The translations under genes were made by a program, and so were the position numbers. The notes under the pieces were generated by a model. The model ran no database searches. It was not told where the DNA came from and saw nothing but the letters and a program-made list of their open reading frames with translations. DNA of 64,000 bases from Terribacillus sp. DMT04 (GTDB lineage Bacteria > Bacillota > Bacilli > Bacillales > Amphibacillaceae): NCBI RefSeq assembly GCF_019056395.1, contig NZ_CP077639.1, positions 932,001 to 996,000 of the forward strand, read 5' to 3'. The stretch's first letter is position 1; each line of letters begins with the position of its first letter. Of the stretch, positions 33,086-42,941 are shown piece after piece.

Positions 33086-34088
33086 TGAATTTTGGTTCAT
33101 CCTTGTTGCGGTGTTATTCGTTGGCTTTTTCTTCTTGGAAGGCTTTGATTTTGGTGTTGGAATTGCAGGCAGATTCGTCGCTAAAAATGATTTAGAAAGA
33201 CGCGCGTTCATAAACTCTATCGGTCCATTCTGGGATGCAAATGAAGTGTGGCTCATAACTGCTATTGGTGCCATGTTTGCTGCCTTTCCGAGTTGGTATG
33301 CGTCTATGCTGAGCGGTTTTTATCTCTGCTTTGCATTTATCCTTTTCGGGTTGATTGGACGCGGGGTTGCTTTCGAGTTCCGCGGCAAAGCAGAGCATCC
33401 GACTTGGCGCAAAGTCTGGGATTGGGTTATCCTAATCGGCAGTATTATTCCGCCGCTCACTTTCGGAATTATGTTCACAGCTTTAATCCAAGGTGTACCG
33501 ATTGATGAAAACATGATTATGCATGCAGGCGTAACGGATGTTATTAATGTCTATACCGTTCTTGGCGGTGTAACATTAACCATGCTGTGTGTATGGCATG
33601 GTCTAATTTTCGGGACACTACGATTAATGGATACACTGCGTGAGCGCTGCCGCCGCGCAGCAAAGAACTTGCTGCCAATCAATGCTGTTTTACTCGTTGC
33701 CTTCCTGGGCATGACTTTCTTTAAAACAGATATGTTCGCAGTTCATGGCAATATTTTAGAGTATTTATTCATGGTCGGTATTTTGGTTTATATCGCATCC
33801 GGCTATTTCATTACGCGTAAACGCGATGGCTGGGCGTTCTTGATGTCAGGTTTAATTATTATCCTGCTGATTGCATCTGTGTTTATCGGACTATTCCCGC
33901 GGGTGATGATTAGTTCTATCAGTGATGCTTACAGTCTGACAGTACAAAATGCATCTTCAGGCGATTATTCTTTGAAAATCATGACCTACCTTAGTTTGGC
34001 GCTATTGCCTTTCGTGTTAGGCTATCAAATTTGGAGCTACTACGTTTTCCGTAAACGAGTAGATCATAAGGAGCATATGGAATACTAA
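33072..34088 (+). CDS. cydB: Cytochrome bd quinol oxidase subunit II
   Basis: Partner subunit of CydA, 338 residues, eight to nine membrane helices. It shows LNEFWFILVAVLFVGFFFLEGFDFGVG, SIGPFWDANEVWLIT, GVAFEFRGK and TDVINVYTVLGGV, all typical of CydB. ATG 33072 lies 6 bases after AAGGAGGG and overlaps the end of cydA by 14 bases, so translation is coupled; the frame is open further upstream but without a site. Confidence 0.95.
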   Translation: MLSLNEFWFILVAVLFVGFFFLEGFDFGVGIAGRFVAKNDLERRAFINSIGPFWDANEVWLITAIGAMFAAFPSWYASMLSGFYLCFAFILFGLIGRGVAFEFRGKAEHPTWRKVWDWVILIGSIIPPLTFGIMFTALIQGVPIDENMIMHAGVTDVINVYTVLGGVTLTMLCVWHGLIFGTLRLMDTLRERCRRAAKNLLPINAVLLVAFLGMTFFKTDMFAVHGNILEYLFMVGILVYIASGYFITRKRDGWAFLMSGLIIILLIASVFIGLFPRVMISSISDAYSLTVQNASSGDYSLKIMTYLSLALLPFVLGYQIWSYYVFRKRVDHKEHMEY

Positions 34089-35809
34089 TGGGCAGAAACT
34101 TAATGGCTTATAAAGGAATAAAAACGGTGTTGGTGGTGCTCTCCGCATTCACACTGCTGCAAGCTGTGGCCATTATCTTTCAAGCGAAGTGGCTGGCGGA
34201 GGCCATTACGCACCTGTTCCATGGACATAGCTTTACATCACAAATTCCACTTATAGGCTGCTTCGTAGCAGCCTTTCTTGTTAGACAGCTGCTGCAGCTG
34301 ATAATTAAAAAGATCTGTTTCCGCTTTGCGCAGGCGACTGTAGAAGAGATGCGGAAAGCATTTTTAGAAAGTGTCTTTAAGCTTGGACCACGTTATACCA
34401 AGCAAGAAGGTACCGGAAATCTGGTTACTTTTTTGTTGGAGAGTGTAGGGAAGCTTCGGGATTATCTTGAACTATTTTTGCCAAAGCTCGTTTCCAATAT
34501 GATTACGCCCTGGCTTGTGCTTGTTTATATTTGGATGCACGATGCTATTTCTGGTGTAATCTTTCTCGTAACTATTCCTATTTTGATTGCATTTATGGTC
34601 TTGCTAGGTTTAGCAGCTCAAAAGAAAATGGATAGTCAATGGAAGGCATACCGTATGCTCTCCAATCATTTTGTTGATTCCCTGCGCGGCTTGGAAACAT
34701 TGAAGTTTCTTGGTCGCAGCAAGGAACATGGCGAAACGATTGAGAAGGTAAGCGGGCAGTACCGCAAATCCACTCTGGGGACATTGCGTATTGCGTTTTT
34801 GTCTAGTTTTGCACTTGATCTGTTTACGCAGCTGGCAATCGCGTTTGTTGCAGTAACGCTTGGGCTGCGTTTAATTGATGGCACGCTGTTATTGGAGCCG
34901 GCTTTAATGATCTTGCTGCTTGCTCCTGAGTATTTCCTGCCGATTCGTGAAGTAGGAAATGATTATCATGCCACATTGGACGGCAAAGATGCCGGTGACC
35001 AAATGCTTGCTGTTATTCAGCTTGCTGACGGGAAACGTAAAGGCAAAGACGCAGGTGTGTGGAAACAAGACAGCGAGCTGGTTCTGCGTGATGTAACAGT
35101 TGCTTATGAAGAAAATCAGTCTGCTTTAACTGACTTAAGCATTCGCATAAAAGGCAATCAAAAGGTTGGACTGATTGGCGCTAGCGGAGCAGGTAAATCA
35201 ACTTTTATTGATTTGCTTAGCGGTTTTATTGACCCTGCCAGCGGACGAATGGAATTGGACGGAAAAGCCATCGACTTTAACGCAGACACTTGGCAGCAGC
35301 AAACGGCGTATATCCCGCAGCATCCATTTATCTTCCAAGGCAGTGTAAAAGATAATATTCGCTTTTATGCGCCGGAAGCTAGTGATGAAGCAGTGGAAAA
35401 AGCAATTGATTATGCGGGTCTGCGCGACGTTATTCATAACCTGCCCGAGGATTCTGATACGCTTATTGGTGAAGGAGCCCGCAGTTTAAGCGGCGGGCAG
35501 GCGCAGCGAGTCGTGTTGGCTAGAGCGTTCCTTAGTGATCGCTCCATCGTTCTTTTGGATGAGCCAACTGCGCAGCTTGATATTGAGACAGAATATGAAT
35601 TGAAAGAAGTAATCGAGGAATTGGTTGCGGATAAATTGCTGTTCTTTGCTTCGCATCGTCTGCATTGGATGCAGGAAATGGATCTTATTATCGTGATGGA
35701 GCATGGCAGAATCACAGAGTACGGCACGCATGAAGAATTAGCAGCAAAAGACGGCCAATATGTCCGTTTGCTGAAAGCACAAATGGGGGATAAACATGAA
35801 GCATCGTGA
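34088..35809 (+). CDS. cydD: Thiol-reductant ABC exporter, first subunit (CydD type)
   Basis: ABC half-transporter of 573 residues needed to assemble cytochrome bd; with its partner it exports glutathione/cysteine-type thiols in E. coli. A six-helix membrane domain (about 1-310) is followed by an ATPase domain with Walker A GASGAGKST, Q-loop YIPQHPFIFQG, signature LSGGQAQR and Walker B IVLLDEPTAQLD. The name follows the general family scheme; in B. subtilis usage the first of the pair is called CydC. The ATG overlaps the cydB stop (TAATG). Confidence 0.92.
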   Translation: MGRNLMAYKGIKTVLVVLSAFTLLQAVAIIFQAKWLAEAITHLFHGHSFTSQIPLIGCFVAAFLVRQLLQLIIKKICFRFAQATVEEMRKAFLESVFKLGPRYTKQEGTGNLVTFLLESVGKLRDYLELFLPKLVSNMITPWLVLVYIWMHDAISGVIFLVTIPILIAFMVLLGLAAQKKMDSQWKAYRMLSNHFVDSLRGLETLKFLGRSKEHGETIEKVSGQYRKSTLGTLRIAFLSSFALDLFTQLAIAFVAVTLGLRLIDGTLLLEPALMILLLAPEYFLPIREVGNDYHATLDGKDAGDQMLAVIQLADGKRKGKDAGVWKQDSELVLRDVTVAYEENQSALTDLSIRIKGNQKVGLIGASGAGKSTFIDLLSGFIDPASGRMELDGKAIDFNADTWQQQTAYIPQHPFIFQGSVKDNIRFYAPEASDEAVEKAIDYAGLRDVIHNLPEDSDTLIGEGARSLSGGQAQRVVLARAFLSDRSIVLLDEPTAQLDIETEYELKEVIEELVADKLLFFASHRLHWMQEMDLIIVMEHGRITEYGTHEELAAKDGQYVRLLKAQMGDKHEAS

Positions 35810-37529
35810 CTGGATCATGCCATATGTTAAACGATATAAATATCGCATGCTGACCATCATGCTGCTGAGTATGCTGACAGTAGGTTCAGCGGCAGCTTTG
35901 ATGTTCACATCTGGTTTTTTGATTTCGAAGTCGTCCTTGCGCCCAGAAAATATCTTGCTTGTTTATGTGCCGATTGTTCTGGTACGTGCATTTGGGCTTG
36001 GGCGTTCCGTTTTCCGATATTCCGAACGGCTCGTCAGCCATGACTTCATTTTACGTGTGCTGGCGAAAATGCGGATACGATTGTATCATTTGGTTGAGCC
36101 GAAAGCGGCAACAAGTAAATCAATGAAAACGGGTGAAGTGCTTGGTATTTTGTCCGAGGATATCGAGAGCTTACAAGATCTGTATTTACGGACGATTCTG
36201 CCTACTGCCTCTGCAGTTCTGCTTTATGTTATCAGTATTTGTGCGCTCGGTTATTTCAGCATAGGATTTGCTTTACTTATGTCAATTTACTTCTTTGTGC
36301 TTGTTGTTGTTATGCCGATTTTCTCCTTCTTGCATATGCGGGCAGTCAATCAAGCATATAAGAAAGATAAAGATCAGCTTTATCAATATGTGACAGACGG
36401 TTTCCTTGGAATTCATGATTGGCTGTTAAGCGGGCAGAAAAAACATTTCTTCAGCCGCTTCTTCACACAGCAGCAGACGCAGGATATCGCGGATAAACGG
36501 TCGAAGAATTGGACATATTACCGGGAATTTATTGGGCAAGTGCTTGTTGCCGCTATGCTAGTTACCATGCTAGGTTTCGGAGCGAACCTATTTGCTGATG
36601 GCAAAATTGCTGGTGTATTCATTGCAGCATTTGTACTTGTCATTATTCCATTATCAGAGGCAATTTTACCAGTATCTAATGCGGTAGAAAAGTATCCGCG
36701 CTATGAAGAGTCGCTGAATCGAGTGACGAAGCTGGAAGACGATGCAGAAAAAACACTCGAATCATTCCTGTATAAAGGCCCATTGGATACGGCTGCATTA
36801 ACAATGCAGAATGTAAGTTTTAATTATGATGAACAAGCGAACGTCATCAAGGACTTGTCTCTTGAATTGCCCCAAGGTAAGAAAATAGCAGTTATTGGGA
36901 AGAGTGGTGCTGGCAAATCAACGCTATTGAAACTGCTTCAAGGCATGCTCAAGCCGGACGAAGGATCTGTTCGGATTAATGGCTATGATGCTTCGGCAAT
37001 TCGTCCGGATATGACAAAGCTAGTATCCGTATTAAATCAAAATCCATATCTTTTTTATACAAGTGTAGCCAACAACTTGCTGCTGGCAAATGAAGATGCG
37101 ACCGAAGCACAAGTAAAAGCGGTTATGAAACAAGTGAAGCTCCATGATTTAGTCGCCAGTCAGCCAGAAGGATATCAAACATCCATGCAGGAAACCGGTC
37201 AGCGATTCTCTGGCGGAGAACGCCAGAGAATCGCCTTGGCACGAGTACTGCTTCAAGATACACCAATTGTTATGCTGGATGAGCCAACAGTAGGGCTTGA
37301 CCCGATTACAGAGCGAGATCTGCTGCATACAATTTTCGACAGTTTAGCTGGGAAATCGTTGCTATGGGTAACACACCACCTTGTAGGAATGGAAGAAATG
37401 GACGAAATCATCTTCTTGGAAGAAGGTAAAATCAAGATGCGCGGTACGCATGCACAATTGCTGCAGGAATCGCCGCATTATAAAAAATTGTACGAATTGG
37501 ACCGTCCTGCGGTATTTCAAACTACTTAA
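35796..37529 (+). CDS. cydC: Thiol-reductant ABC exporter, second subunit (CydC type)
   Basis: 577-residue partner half-transporter. The membrane domain shows LMFTSGFLISKSSLRPENILLVYVP-like spacing and RAFGLGRSVFRYSERLVSHD, characteristic of CydC. The ATPase domain has Walker A GKSGAGKST, LNQNPYLFYTSVANNLL, signature FSGGERQR, Walker B VMLDEPTVGLD and the His switch in WVTHHLVGM. It overlaps the upstream gene by 14 bases and ends the cydABCD operon at a strong terminator. Confidence 0.92.
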   Translation: MKHRDWIMPYVKRYKYRMLTIMLLSMLTVGSAAALMFTSGFLISKSSLRPENILLVYVPIVLVRAFGLGRSVFRYSERLVSHDFILRVLAKMRIRLYHLVEPKAATSKSMKTGEVLGILSEDIESLQDLYLRTILPTASAVLLYVISICALGYFSIGFALLMSIYFFVLVVVMPIFSFLHMRAVNQAYKKDKDQLYQYVTDGFLGIHDWLLSGQKKHFFSRFFTQQQTQDIADKRSKNWTYYREFIGQVLVAAMLVTMLGFGANLFADGKIAGVFIAAFVLVIIPLSEAILPVSNAVEKYPRYEESLNRVTKLEDDAEKTLESFLYKGPLDTAALTMQNVSFNYDEQANVIKDLSLELPQGKKIAVIGKSGAGKSTLLKLLQGMLKPDEGSVRINGYDASAIRPDMTKLVSVLNQNPYLFYTSVANNLLLANEDATEAQVKAVMKQVKLHDLVASQPEGYQTSMQETGQRFSGGERQRIALARVLLQDTPIVMLDEPTVGLDPITERDLLHTIFDSLAGKSLLWVTHHLVGMEEMDEIIFLEEGKIKMRGTHAQLLQESPHYKKLYELDRPAVFQTT

Positions 37530-37558
37530 TCCAAAGCATTTGCTTTGGATTTTTTTTT
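37529..37558 (+). terminator. Terminator of cydABCD
   Basis: TCCAAAGCA/TGCTTTGGA with a two-base loop is followed by nine T. Confidence 0.92.
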
Positions 37559-37588
37559 GCATAAAAAGATTCCAGCATTATCATACTA
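37559..37588 (+). promoter_or_regulatory. Sigma-G-type promoter of glcU-gdh
   Basis: GCATA at 37559-37563, an 18-base spacer and CATACTA at 37582-37588 fit the forespore sigma-G consensus (-35 GHATR, -10 CATWMTA). It starts right after the cyd terminator and about 30 bases before the glcU start. The B. subtilis gdh operon is also sigma-G dependent. Confidence 0.7.
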
Positions 37589-37620
37589 GCATTAAAGTAG
37601 AACTGAAATGGAGTGACGTG

Positions 37621-38481
37621 ATGGATATCTTACTGGCGGTTCTGCCTGCCTTGTTTTGGGGCAGCATCGTTCTATTCAATGTGAAGCTTGGCGGATCCCC
37701 TTATCATCAGATCCTCGGTACGACAATTGGAGCCTTGCTGTTATCAATTGTACTGTATTTATTTGTACGCCCGGAATTAACAGGTTTCATCTTCTTAATA
37801 GGTTTCCTTTCTGGTGTATTCTGGTCGCTGGGCCAGACTTTCCAGTTGAAAAGTATTCATGCAATCGGTGTTTCACGAACGATGCCAATTTCAACTGGAG
37901 CGCAGCTCGTTTCTACTTCGCTGTTTGGTGTTATTGTGTTTGGAGAATGGAGTACATCCAGATCCGTTATTCTTGGAATTCTGGCATTACTGCTTATTAT
38001 TGGCGGGGCAATTCTTACTTCCAGACGAGCGAAAGGAGAAAAAGAGGATGAGGCAAGTCGGGGGGCTTTCCGAAAGGGTTTGGTTTTCCTGGCTATCTCT
38101 ACCGTAGGTTACTTAGTTTATGTCGTTATCGCCAGATTGTTTGGCGTCGATGGCTGGACGGCTTTATTCCCGCAAGCTGTCGGTATGGTGGCAGGCGGAC
38201 TTATCTTAACTGTAAAGTACAAACCATATGATTTGTATACGATAAAAAATATAATCCCCGGTGTCATCTGGGCAACAGGTAATATGTTTTTATTCATCTC
38301 GCAGCCTCGAGTCGGCGTGGCAACAAGTTTCTCTTTATCTCAAATGGGAATTGTGATTTCCACACTTGGCGGTATTTTCATATTAGGTGAAAAGAAAACG
38401 AGGGGGCAACTGGTTAGTGTCGGAATTGGTATTGTGCTCATCGTTATCGCAGGTTTTCTCTTAGGTTATACAAAATCATAA
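37621..38481 (+). CDS. glcU: Glucose uptake protein GlcU (GRP family)
   Basis: Non-PTS glucose/proton symporter of the GRP family, 286 residues, ten hydrophobic segments. Typical parts are LPALFWGSIVLFNVKLGGSP, GVFWSLGQTFQLKSIHAIGVS, MPISTGAQLV, VFGEWS, and WATGNMFLFISQ. The frame is open 57 codons upstream into cydC, but ATG 37621 follows GGAGTGA and gives the family N-terminus. With gdh it supplies and oxidises free glucose; the sigma-G promoter suggests a role in the forespore or during germination. Confidence 0.94.
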   Translation: MDILLAVLPALFWGSIVLFNVKLGGSPYHQILGTTIGALLLSIVLYLFVRPELTGFIFLIGFLSGVFWSLGQTFQLKSIHAIGVSRTMPISTGAQLVSTSLFGVIVFGEWSTSRSVILGILALLLIIGGAILTSRRAKGEKEDEASRGAFRKGLVFLAISTVGYLVYVVIARLFGVDGWTALFPQAVGMVAGGLILTVKYKPYDLYTIKNIIPGVIWATGNMFLFISQPRVGVATSFSLSQMGIVISTLGGIFILGEKKTRGQLVSVGIGIVLIVIAGFLLGYTKS

Positions 38482-38499
38482 AGCAGCGAAGGAGTATGA

Positions 38500-39288
<789 letters not shown>

Positions 39289-39292
39289 ACGC

Positions 39293-39325
39293 AAAGAGAC
39301 AATGCCCGCGGGCATTGTCTCTTTT
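39293..39325. terminator. Bidirectional terminator between convergent SDR genes
   Basis: AAAGAGACAATGCCC/GGGCATTGTCTCTTT is a 15-bp perfect stem with A and T runs on both flanks, serving gdh and the minus-strand SDR. Confidence 0.93.
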
Positions 39326-40064
39326 AATGTGCATAAATCATTTTGCGTGTCATACCGCCATCGATAACTAAGTTTTCCCCATTGATAAAGTTATTTTCTG
39401 CAGTTGTCAGGAATAAACAAGCTCTGGCAATGTCAGATGGAGTGCCGACGCGTTTGGAAAGATGCTGATCGTGATCAACAGGCCGCAATGCGTTGTAATC
39501 CTCTGTTTCAATCCAGCCCGGACTTATACAGTTGACTGTAATATAGTCATGTTGTAAGGACACAGACAGTGCATGGGTAAGTGCGGTGATCCCGCCCTTG
39601 GTGGCAGCGTAGGCTTCTGTATCCGGTTCGGACATGGAGGCGCGAGTGGAAGCAATGTTTACAATGGCCCCGCCTTTACCACTATGTTTTATATAGCCGG
39701 CTGCTTCACGACTAGCCAGAAAAGTGCCGCGCAAGTTCGTATTGATAATACTATCCCATTCTTCCACAGCTAATTCGAACATATTTTTAAACGCACTAAC
39801 ACCGGCGTTATTGATTAGAATATCAATTTGCCCAAAGTGCTCGTACGCCAGCTTCATAAATTGGCTTACTTCTTTGTGAAGACGCATATCAGCTTGTAAG
39901 GCAAGTCCTTTGCCTTCCATTTCCTTAACAGTCTGTTCGGCAGCGGACTCATCCAAATCCACTGCTGCAACTTTAGCCCCGGCTGCTGCATAATGCAAAG
40001 CCACAGCCTTACCAATGCCGTTTCCTGCTCCAGTCACAACAACTACTTTGTTTGTAAAATCCAT
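39324..40064 (-). CDS. SDR family oxidoreductase
   Basis: Classical short-chain dehydrogenase, about 246 residues. VVVTGAGNGIGK (nucleotide loop), a DLDES Asp after strand two that favours NAD, NNAGVSAF, NIASTRASMSEPD with the catalytic Ser, YAATKGG, and ISPGWIETEDYN are all present. Two ATG codons occur close together; 40064 is chosen because AAAGG lies 9 bases before it, while the ATG at 40073 abuts that site and overlaps the upstream gene's stop region. Cotranscribed with the phosphoesterase gene. Substrate unknown. Confidence 0.9.
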   Translation of the reverse strand: MDFTNKVVVVTGAGNGIGKAVALHYAAAGAKVAAVDLDESAAEQTVKEMEGKGLALQADMRLHKEVSQFMKLAYEHFGQIDILINNAGVSAFKNMFELAVEEWDSIINTNLRGTFLASREAAGYIKHSGKGGAIVNIASTRASMSEPDTEAYAATKGGITALTHALSVSLQHDYITVNCISPGWIETEDYNALRPVDHDQHLSKRVGTPSDIARACLFLTTAENNFINGENLVIDGGMTRKMIYAH

Positions 40065-40069
40065 CTTGT

Positions 40070-40576
40070 TCATCCTTTCTTATCGCTATAATAAATATGC
40101 TTGATTGTCCATGTGCTATCTTCTTCAATAATTAATTCGCCAAAAGAAAACTGCTCCTGCCGTCGCTTATCCGTTGGTGAACCTGGATTAAAGAGAACCA
40201 ATTCTTCTTCTGTCTTGTGTTCCGGTATATGAGAATGCCCGTAAACGAGCAAATCCAAAGATTCATCTGCAAAAGCGTCCCGAGCTCGCTGCGCCGTTGT
40301 TTTTCCTTTTCCGTGACCATGCGCAATACCCACTGTTACACCGTGAAAGGAAACAACCTGTTTTTCAGGTAAGATCTCCTTTATATCTGGACCATCTGTA
40401 TTACCGTAAACTGCAGATACCGGTGCAAAAGATTGGAGTGATGCAAGCACACGCCGGTCATTAAAATCACCAGCATGTACAATATGGTCGGCTCTTTCTA
40501 AATATGGAAGCAGAGCAGGAGGCCATATCTTTGCCATGCGAGGCATATGTGTATCAGCTAAAATGATAATGTGCAT
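40070..40576 (-). CDS. YfcE-type metallophosphoesterase
   Basis: 168-residue calcineurin-like phosphoesterase of the YfcE/MJ0936 group, a two-metal hydrolase of phosphodiesters. Metal motifs in order are ADTHMPR (Asp-x-His), HAGDFND, YGNTD, IAHGHG and YGHSHIP. ATG 40576 follows GGGAGG; an earlier in-frame start 14 codons upstream lacks a site. The stop abuts the SDR start, so the two are coupled. The physiological substrate is unknown. Confidence 0.92.
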   Translation of the reverse strand: MHIIILADTHMPRMAKIWPPALLPYLERADHIVHAGDFNDRRVLASLQSFAPVSAVYGNTDGPDIKEILPEKQVVSFHGVTVGIAHGHGKGKTTAQRARDAFADESLDLLVYGHSHIPEHKTEEELVLFNPGSPTDKRRQEQFSFGELIIEEDSTWTIKHIYYSDKKG

Positions 40577-40628
40577 CCGTTTTCCTCCCGTCAGTGACAT
40601 AGTACCCAAATGTTTCATTAAGCAATCA

Positions 40629-40661
40629 TAAAAAACGCTCTCCTGTCATAAGGAGAGCGTT
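40629..40661 (-). terminator. Terminator after murA-like gene
   Basis: AACGCTCTCCT/AGGAGAGCGTT is an 11-bp perfect stem; on the minus strand it is followed by TTTTTATG. It lies 5 bases past the end of the murA-like gene. Confidence 0.88.
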
Positions 40662-40665
40662 CAAA

Positions 40666-41946
40666 TTAATGTTGCGTTTGATGAGCTGGCTCATGTAACG
40701 TAATGTCGGCACCTAACTGTGTGAACAGACCAACAATATCTTCATAGCCTCGTTGGATATGTTTAATATCGGTAATCTTCGTAATACCGTCAGCTGCAAG
40801 ACCAGCAAGAATCAAGGATGTGCCAGCTCGTACGTCATGCGCCTTCACTGTTGCGCCCATTAGCTTGGAAACACCATTAATCATAATTTGATGATCTACT
40901 ACGTTGATGTCTGCGCCAAGCTTCTTCAGTTCGGCTACGTGTCCAGTACGGTTTGGATATACTTTATCTGTGATAGAGCTGGATCCGGCAGCAAGTACGA
41001 GCAACGTCGTCAGCGGCTGCTGCAGGTCAGTAGCTAATTCAGGGTACATACCAGTCTGGATTCGTGCGCCATGTAAAGCAGAACCAGAAGCAGTCATCGA
41101 ATCATCTTCTTCGGTAATCGTCATACCTAATTCGATCAACTTGTTTGTACAGCTTGCCAAATGTTCCGGAATAACGTTTTTTACGGTGATACGGCCGTTT
41201 GTTACACCGGCAGCCATTAAGAATGCACCAGCAATCAAACGGTCTGGGATAACAGTATGTTCAATACCGCCATGCAGGGATGCAACGCCGTCAATGGTGA
41301 TTTTATCTGTTCCCGCACCTTTGATTTTCGCTCCCATTAAGTTAAGCAAGTTGGCTAGATCAACGACTTCCGGATCTTTAGCGGCGTTATGCAATACAGT
41401 ACGGCCTTCAGCTTTAACTGCAGCCAGCATCGCATTTATTGTAGCGCCTGATGTAATAACATCAAAGGTAATATCCGCACCTGTCAGCTTGTCACAAGTT
41501 ACTTCATAATATTTTTGCTTGAAGTCAAATGTTGCCCCAAGTGCCGAAAGAGCTTTTACATGCTGATCAATCGGACGGGAACCAAAATCATCTCCGCCTG
41601 GATAGCCGATTTGGACTGTCTTCACTTTCGCAAGTAAAGCCCCAACAAAATAATAAGAAGCGCGAAAATCTGATGTTTTTGCTATATCTAATTTACCGGA
41701 AGTAATGTGCCTTCCCGTAAGCTCATAGGTGTTTTTCTCTTTTTCTTCCATATACAAACCAATATCTTCAGCAATTTCTTTTATTAATAAAATATCCCGG
41801 ATGGCGGGTATATCATGAATCGTGATCATCTCATCTGTCAAACAGCCTGCTGCGACCAGTGCAAGGGCACTATTTTTGGCGCCGGGAATCGTGACTTCTC
41901 CGTTTAGCGGGCCGCTATTTCTAACTTCAAACCATGCATTGTTCAC
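40666..41946 (-). CDS. murA: UDP-N-acetylglucosamine 1-carboxyvinyltransferase (MurA paralogue) with Asp at the catalytic Cys position
   Basis: MurA-fold enolpyruvyl transferase, which adds enolpyruvate from PEP to UDP-GlcNAc, the first step of peptidoglycan synthesis in the cytoplasm. Conserved parts are PGAKNSALALVAA with the Lys-Asn pair, TSGATINAML, PDRLIAGAFLMAAG, PEHLASC, the TDLQ Asp, NRTGHVAE and DVRAGTSLILAG. In the active-site loop the usual GGCxIGSRPID reads GGDDFGSRPID, so Cys is replaced by Asp (about residue 119). Asp here is known to give fosfomycin resistance in other bacteria. GTG 41946 is chosen because AAGGAG lies 8 bases before it and yields a normal 426 residues. The frame is open to ATG 42036, which would add 30 residues of uncertain reality. 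Monocistronic. Confidence 0.88.
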   Translation of the reverse strand: MNNAWFEVRNSGPLNGEVTIPGAKNSALALVAAGCLTDEMITIHDIPAIRDILLIKEIAEDIGLYMEEKEKNTYELTGRHITSGKLDIAKTSDFRASYYFVGALLAKVKTVQIGYPGGDDFGSRPIDQHVKALSALGATFDFKQKYYEVTCDKLTGADITFDVITSGATINAMLAAVKAEGRTVLHNAAKDPEVVDLANLLNLMGAKIKGAGTDKITIDGVASLHGGIEHTVIPDRLIAGAFLMAAGVTNGRITVKNVIPEHLASCTNKLIELGMTITEEDDSMTASGSALHGARIQTGMYPELATDLQQPLTTLLVLAAGSSSITDKVYPNRTGHVAELKKLGADINVVDHQIMINGVSKLMGATVKAHDVRAGTSLILAGLAADGITKITDIKHIQRGYEDIVGLFTQLGADITLHEPAHQTQH

Positions 41947-42254
41947 TCTATTACGCTCCTTGTCTAATTCCAGCTCGGAAGGCAAGAAATCAAGAGGCGA
42001 AGAACGGTTACTTTGAGTTGCTTCGCTTTCCTGCATTTAAAAACGGCCTTCTGCGCTTTTCATCTTCTCTCATATGCACATAAACTCCATTTTACCATTA
42101 AACGCGGTAGAAGTAGATAGGGAATAAGTATTCCTGTATGTAGAATTTTCCTATAGTCCGAACACTTGTGCGAAACCTTCATATACTATCGGTAACGAAC
42201 TTTTGTGCTACAATAGAAAAGACTGGACTATACCACTGGAAAGGCAGGCTTATC

Positions 42255-42896
42255 ATGAAAGGAAGCAAAGTTATCAAGGGCTTGGGTTTAGGGCTGCTTG
42301 TACTTTTTCTGATTTGGTTTGTCCGGGAACATATAGAACTTTCACCTGAGGAGATCCAAAAGTGGATTATATCATTTGGATTTGTCTCCCCATTAATTTA
42401 TATTGGAATCTACACAGTGAAACCTATCATTTTTTTCCCTTCATCAGCACTTTCAATTGCTGGGGGACTGGCTTTTGGCTTTATAAAAGGAACCATCTTT
42501 ATTCTGATAGGCGCAGCTGGTGCTGCCGTTGTCGCATACTTCTTGGCTAGCATATTCTCTGAACGGTTTGGGGATAAAGATTTTGGTGAACGGGCAGAGA
42601 AAATCAAACAAAAATTGCATGATGCAGGCTTTTTTTATGTTCTCGTCATGCGGATTCTGCCGGTTTTCAACTATGATTTGGTTAGTTATGTTTCCGGTCT
42701 GACACGTGTTAAATTTAAGCATTATATGGTGGCAAGCATCGCAGGTGTGCTGCCAGGAACGATGACATACGCCCTTGTTGGTGCAAGTATTGTATCCTTC
42801 AATTCTATGTATCTCGCTATTATTATATTAGTTATATTGATTTGTGTTCTGATTGGATTTTGGAAAAGAGATAAGATAAAGGAAATACTAACTTAA
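42255..42896 (+). CDS. TVP38/TMEM64 (DedA-like) family membrane protein
   Basis: 213-residue integral membrane protein of the SNARE-associated/VTT family, with six hydrophobic segments. Family signatures are PLIYIGIYTVKPIIFFPSSAL, GGLAFGFIKG, GAAGAAVVAYFLA, and the F-Y-V-L-V-MRILPVFNYDLVSYVSGL motif with the conserved Arg and Pro. Relatives are proposed lipid scramblases or flippases. ATG 42255 is chosen because the sequence before it is not conserved-looking; AAGGCAGG is a modest site. Confidence 0.88.
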   Translation: MKGSKVIKGLGLGLLVLFLIWFVREHIELSPEEIQKWIISFGFVSPLIYIGIYTVKPIIFFPSSALSIAGGLAFGFIKGTIFILIGAAGAAVVAYFLASIFSERFGDKDFGERAEKIKQKLHDAGFFYVLVMRILPVFNYDLVSYVSGLTRVKFKHYMVASIAGVLPGTMTYALVGASIVSFNSMYLAIIILVILICVLIGFWKRDKIKEILT

Positions 42897-42920
42897 GACA
42901 GCTTAGACTGTCTTTTTTTG
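42895..42920 (+). terminator. Terminator after the TVP38-like gene
   Basis: AAGACAG/CTGTCTT overlapping the stop codon is followed by a run of T. Confidence 0.85.
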
Positions 42921-42941
42921 TTTTTTAATTAAAGAGATAAT

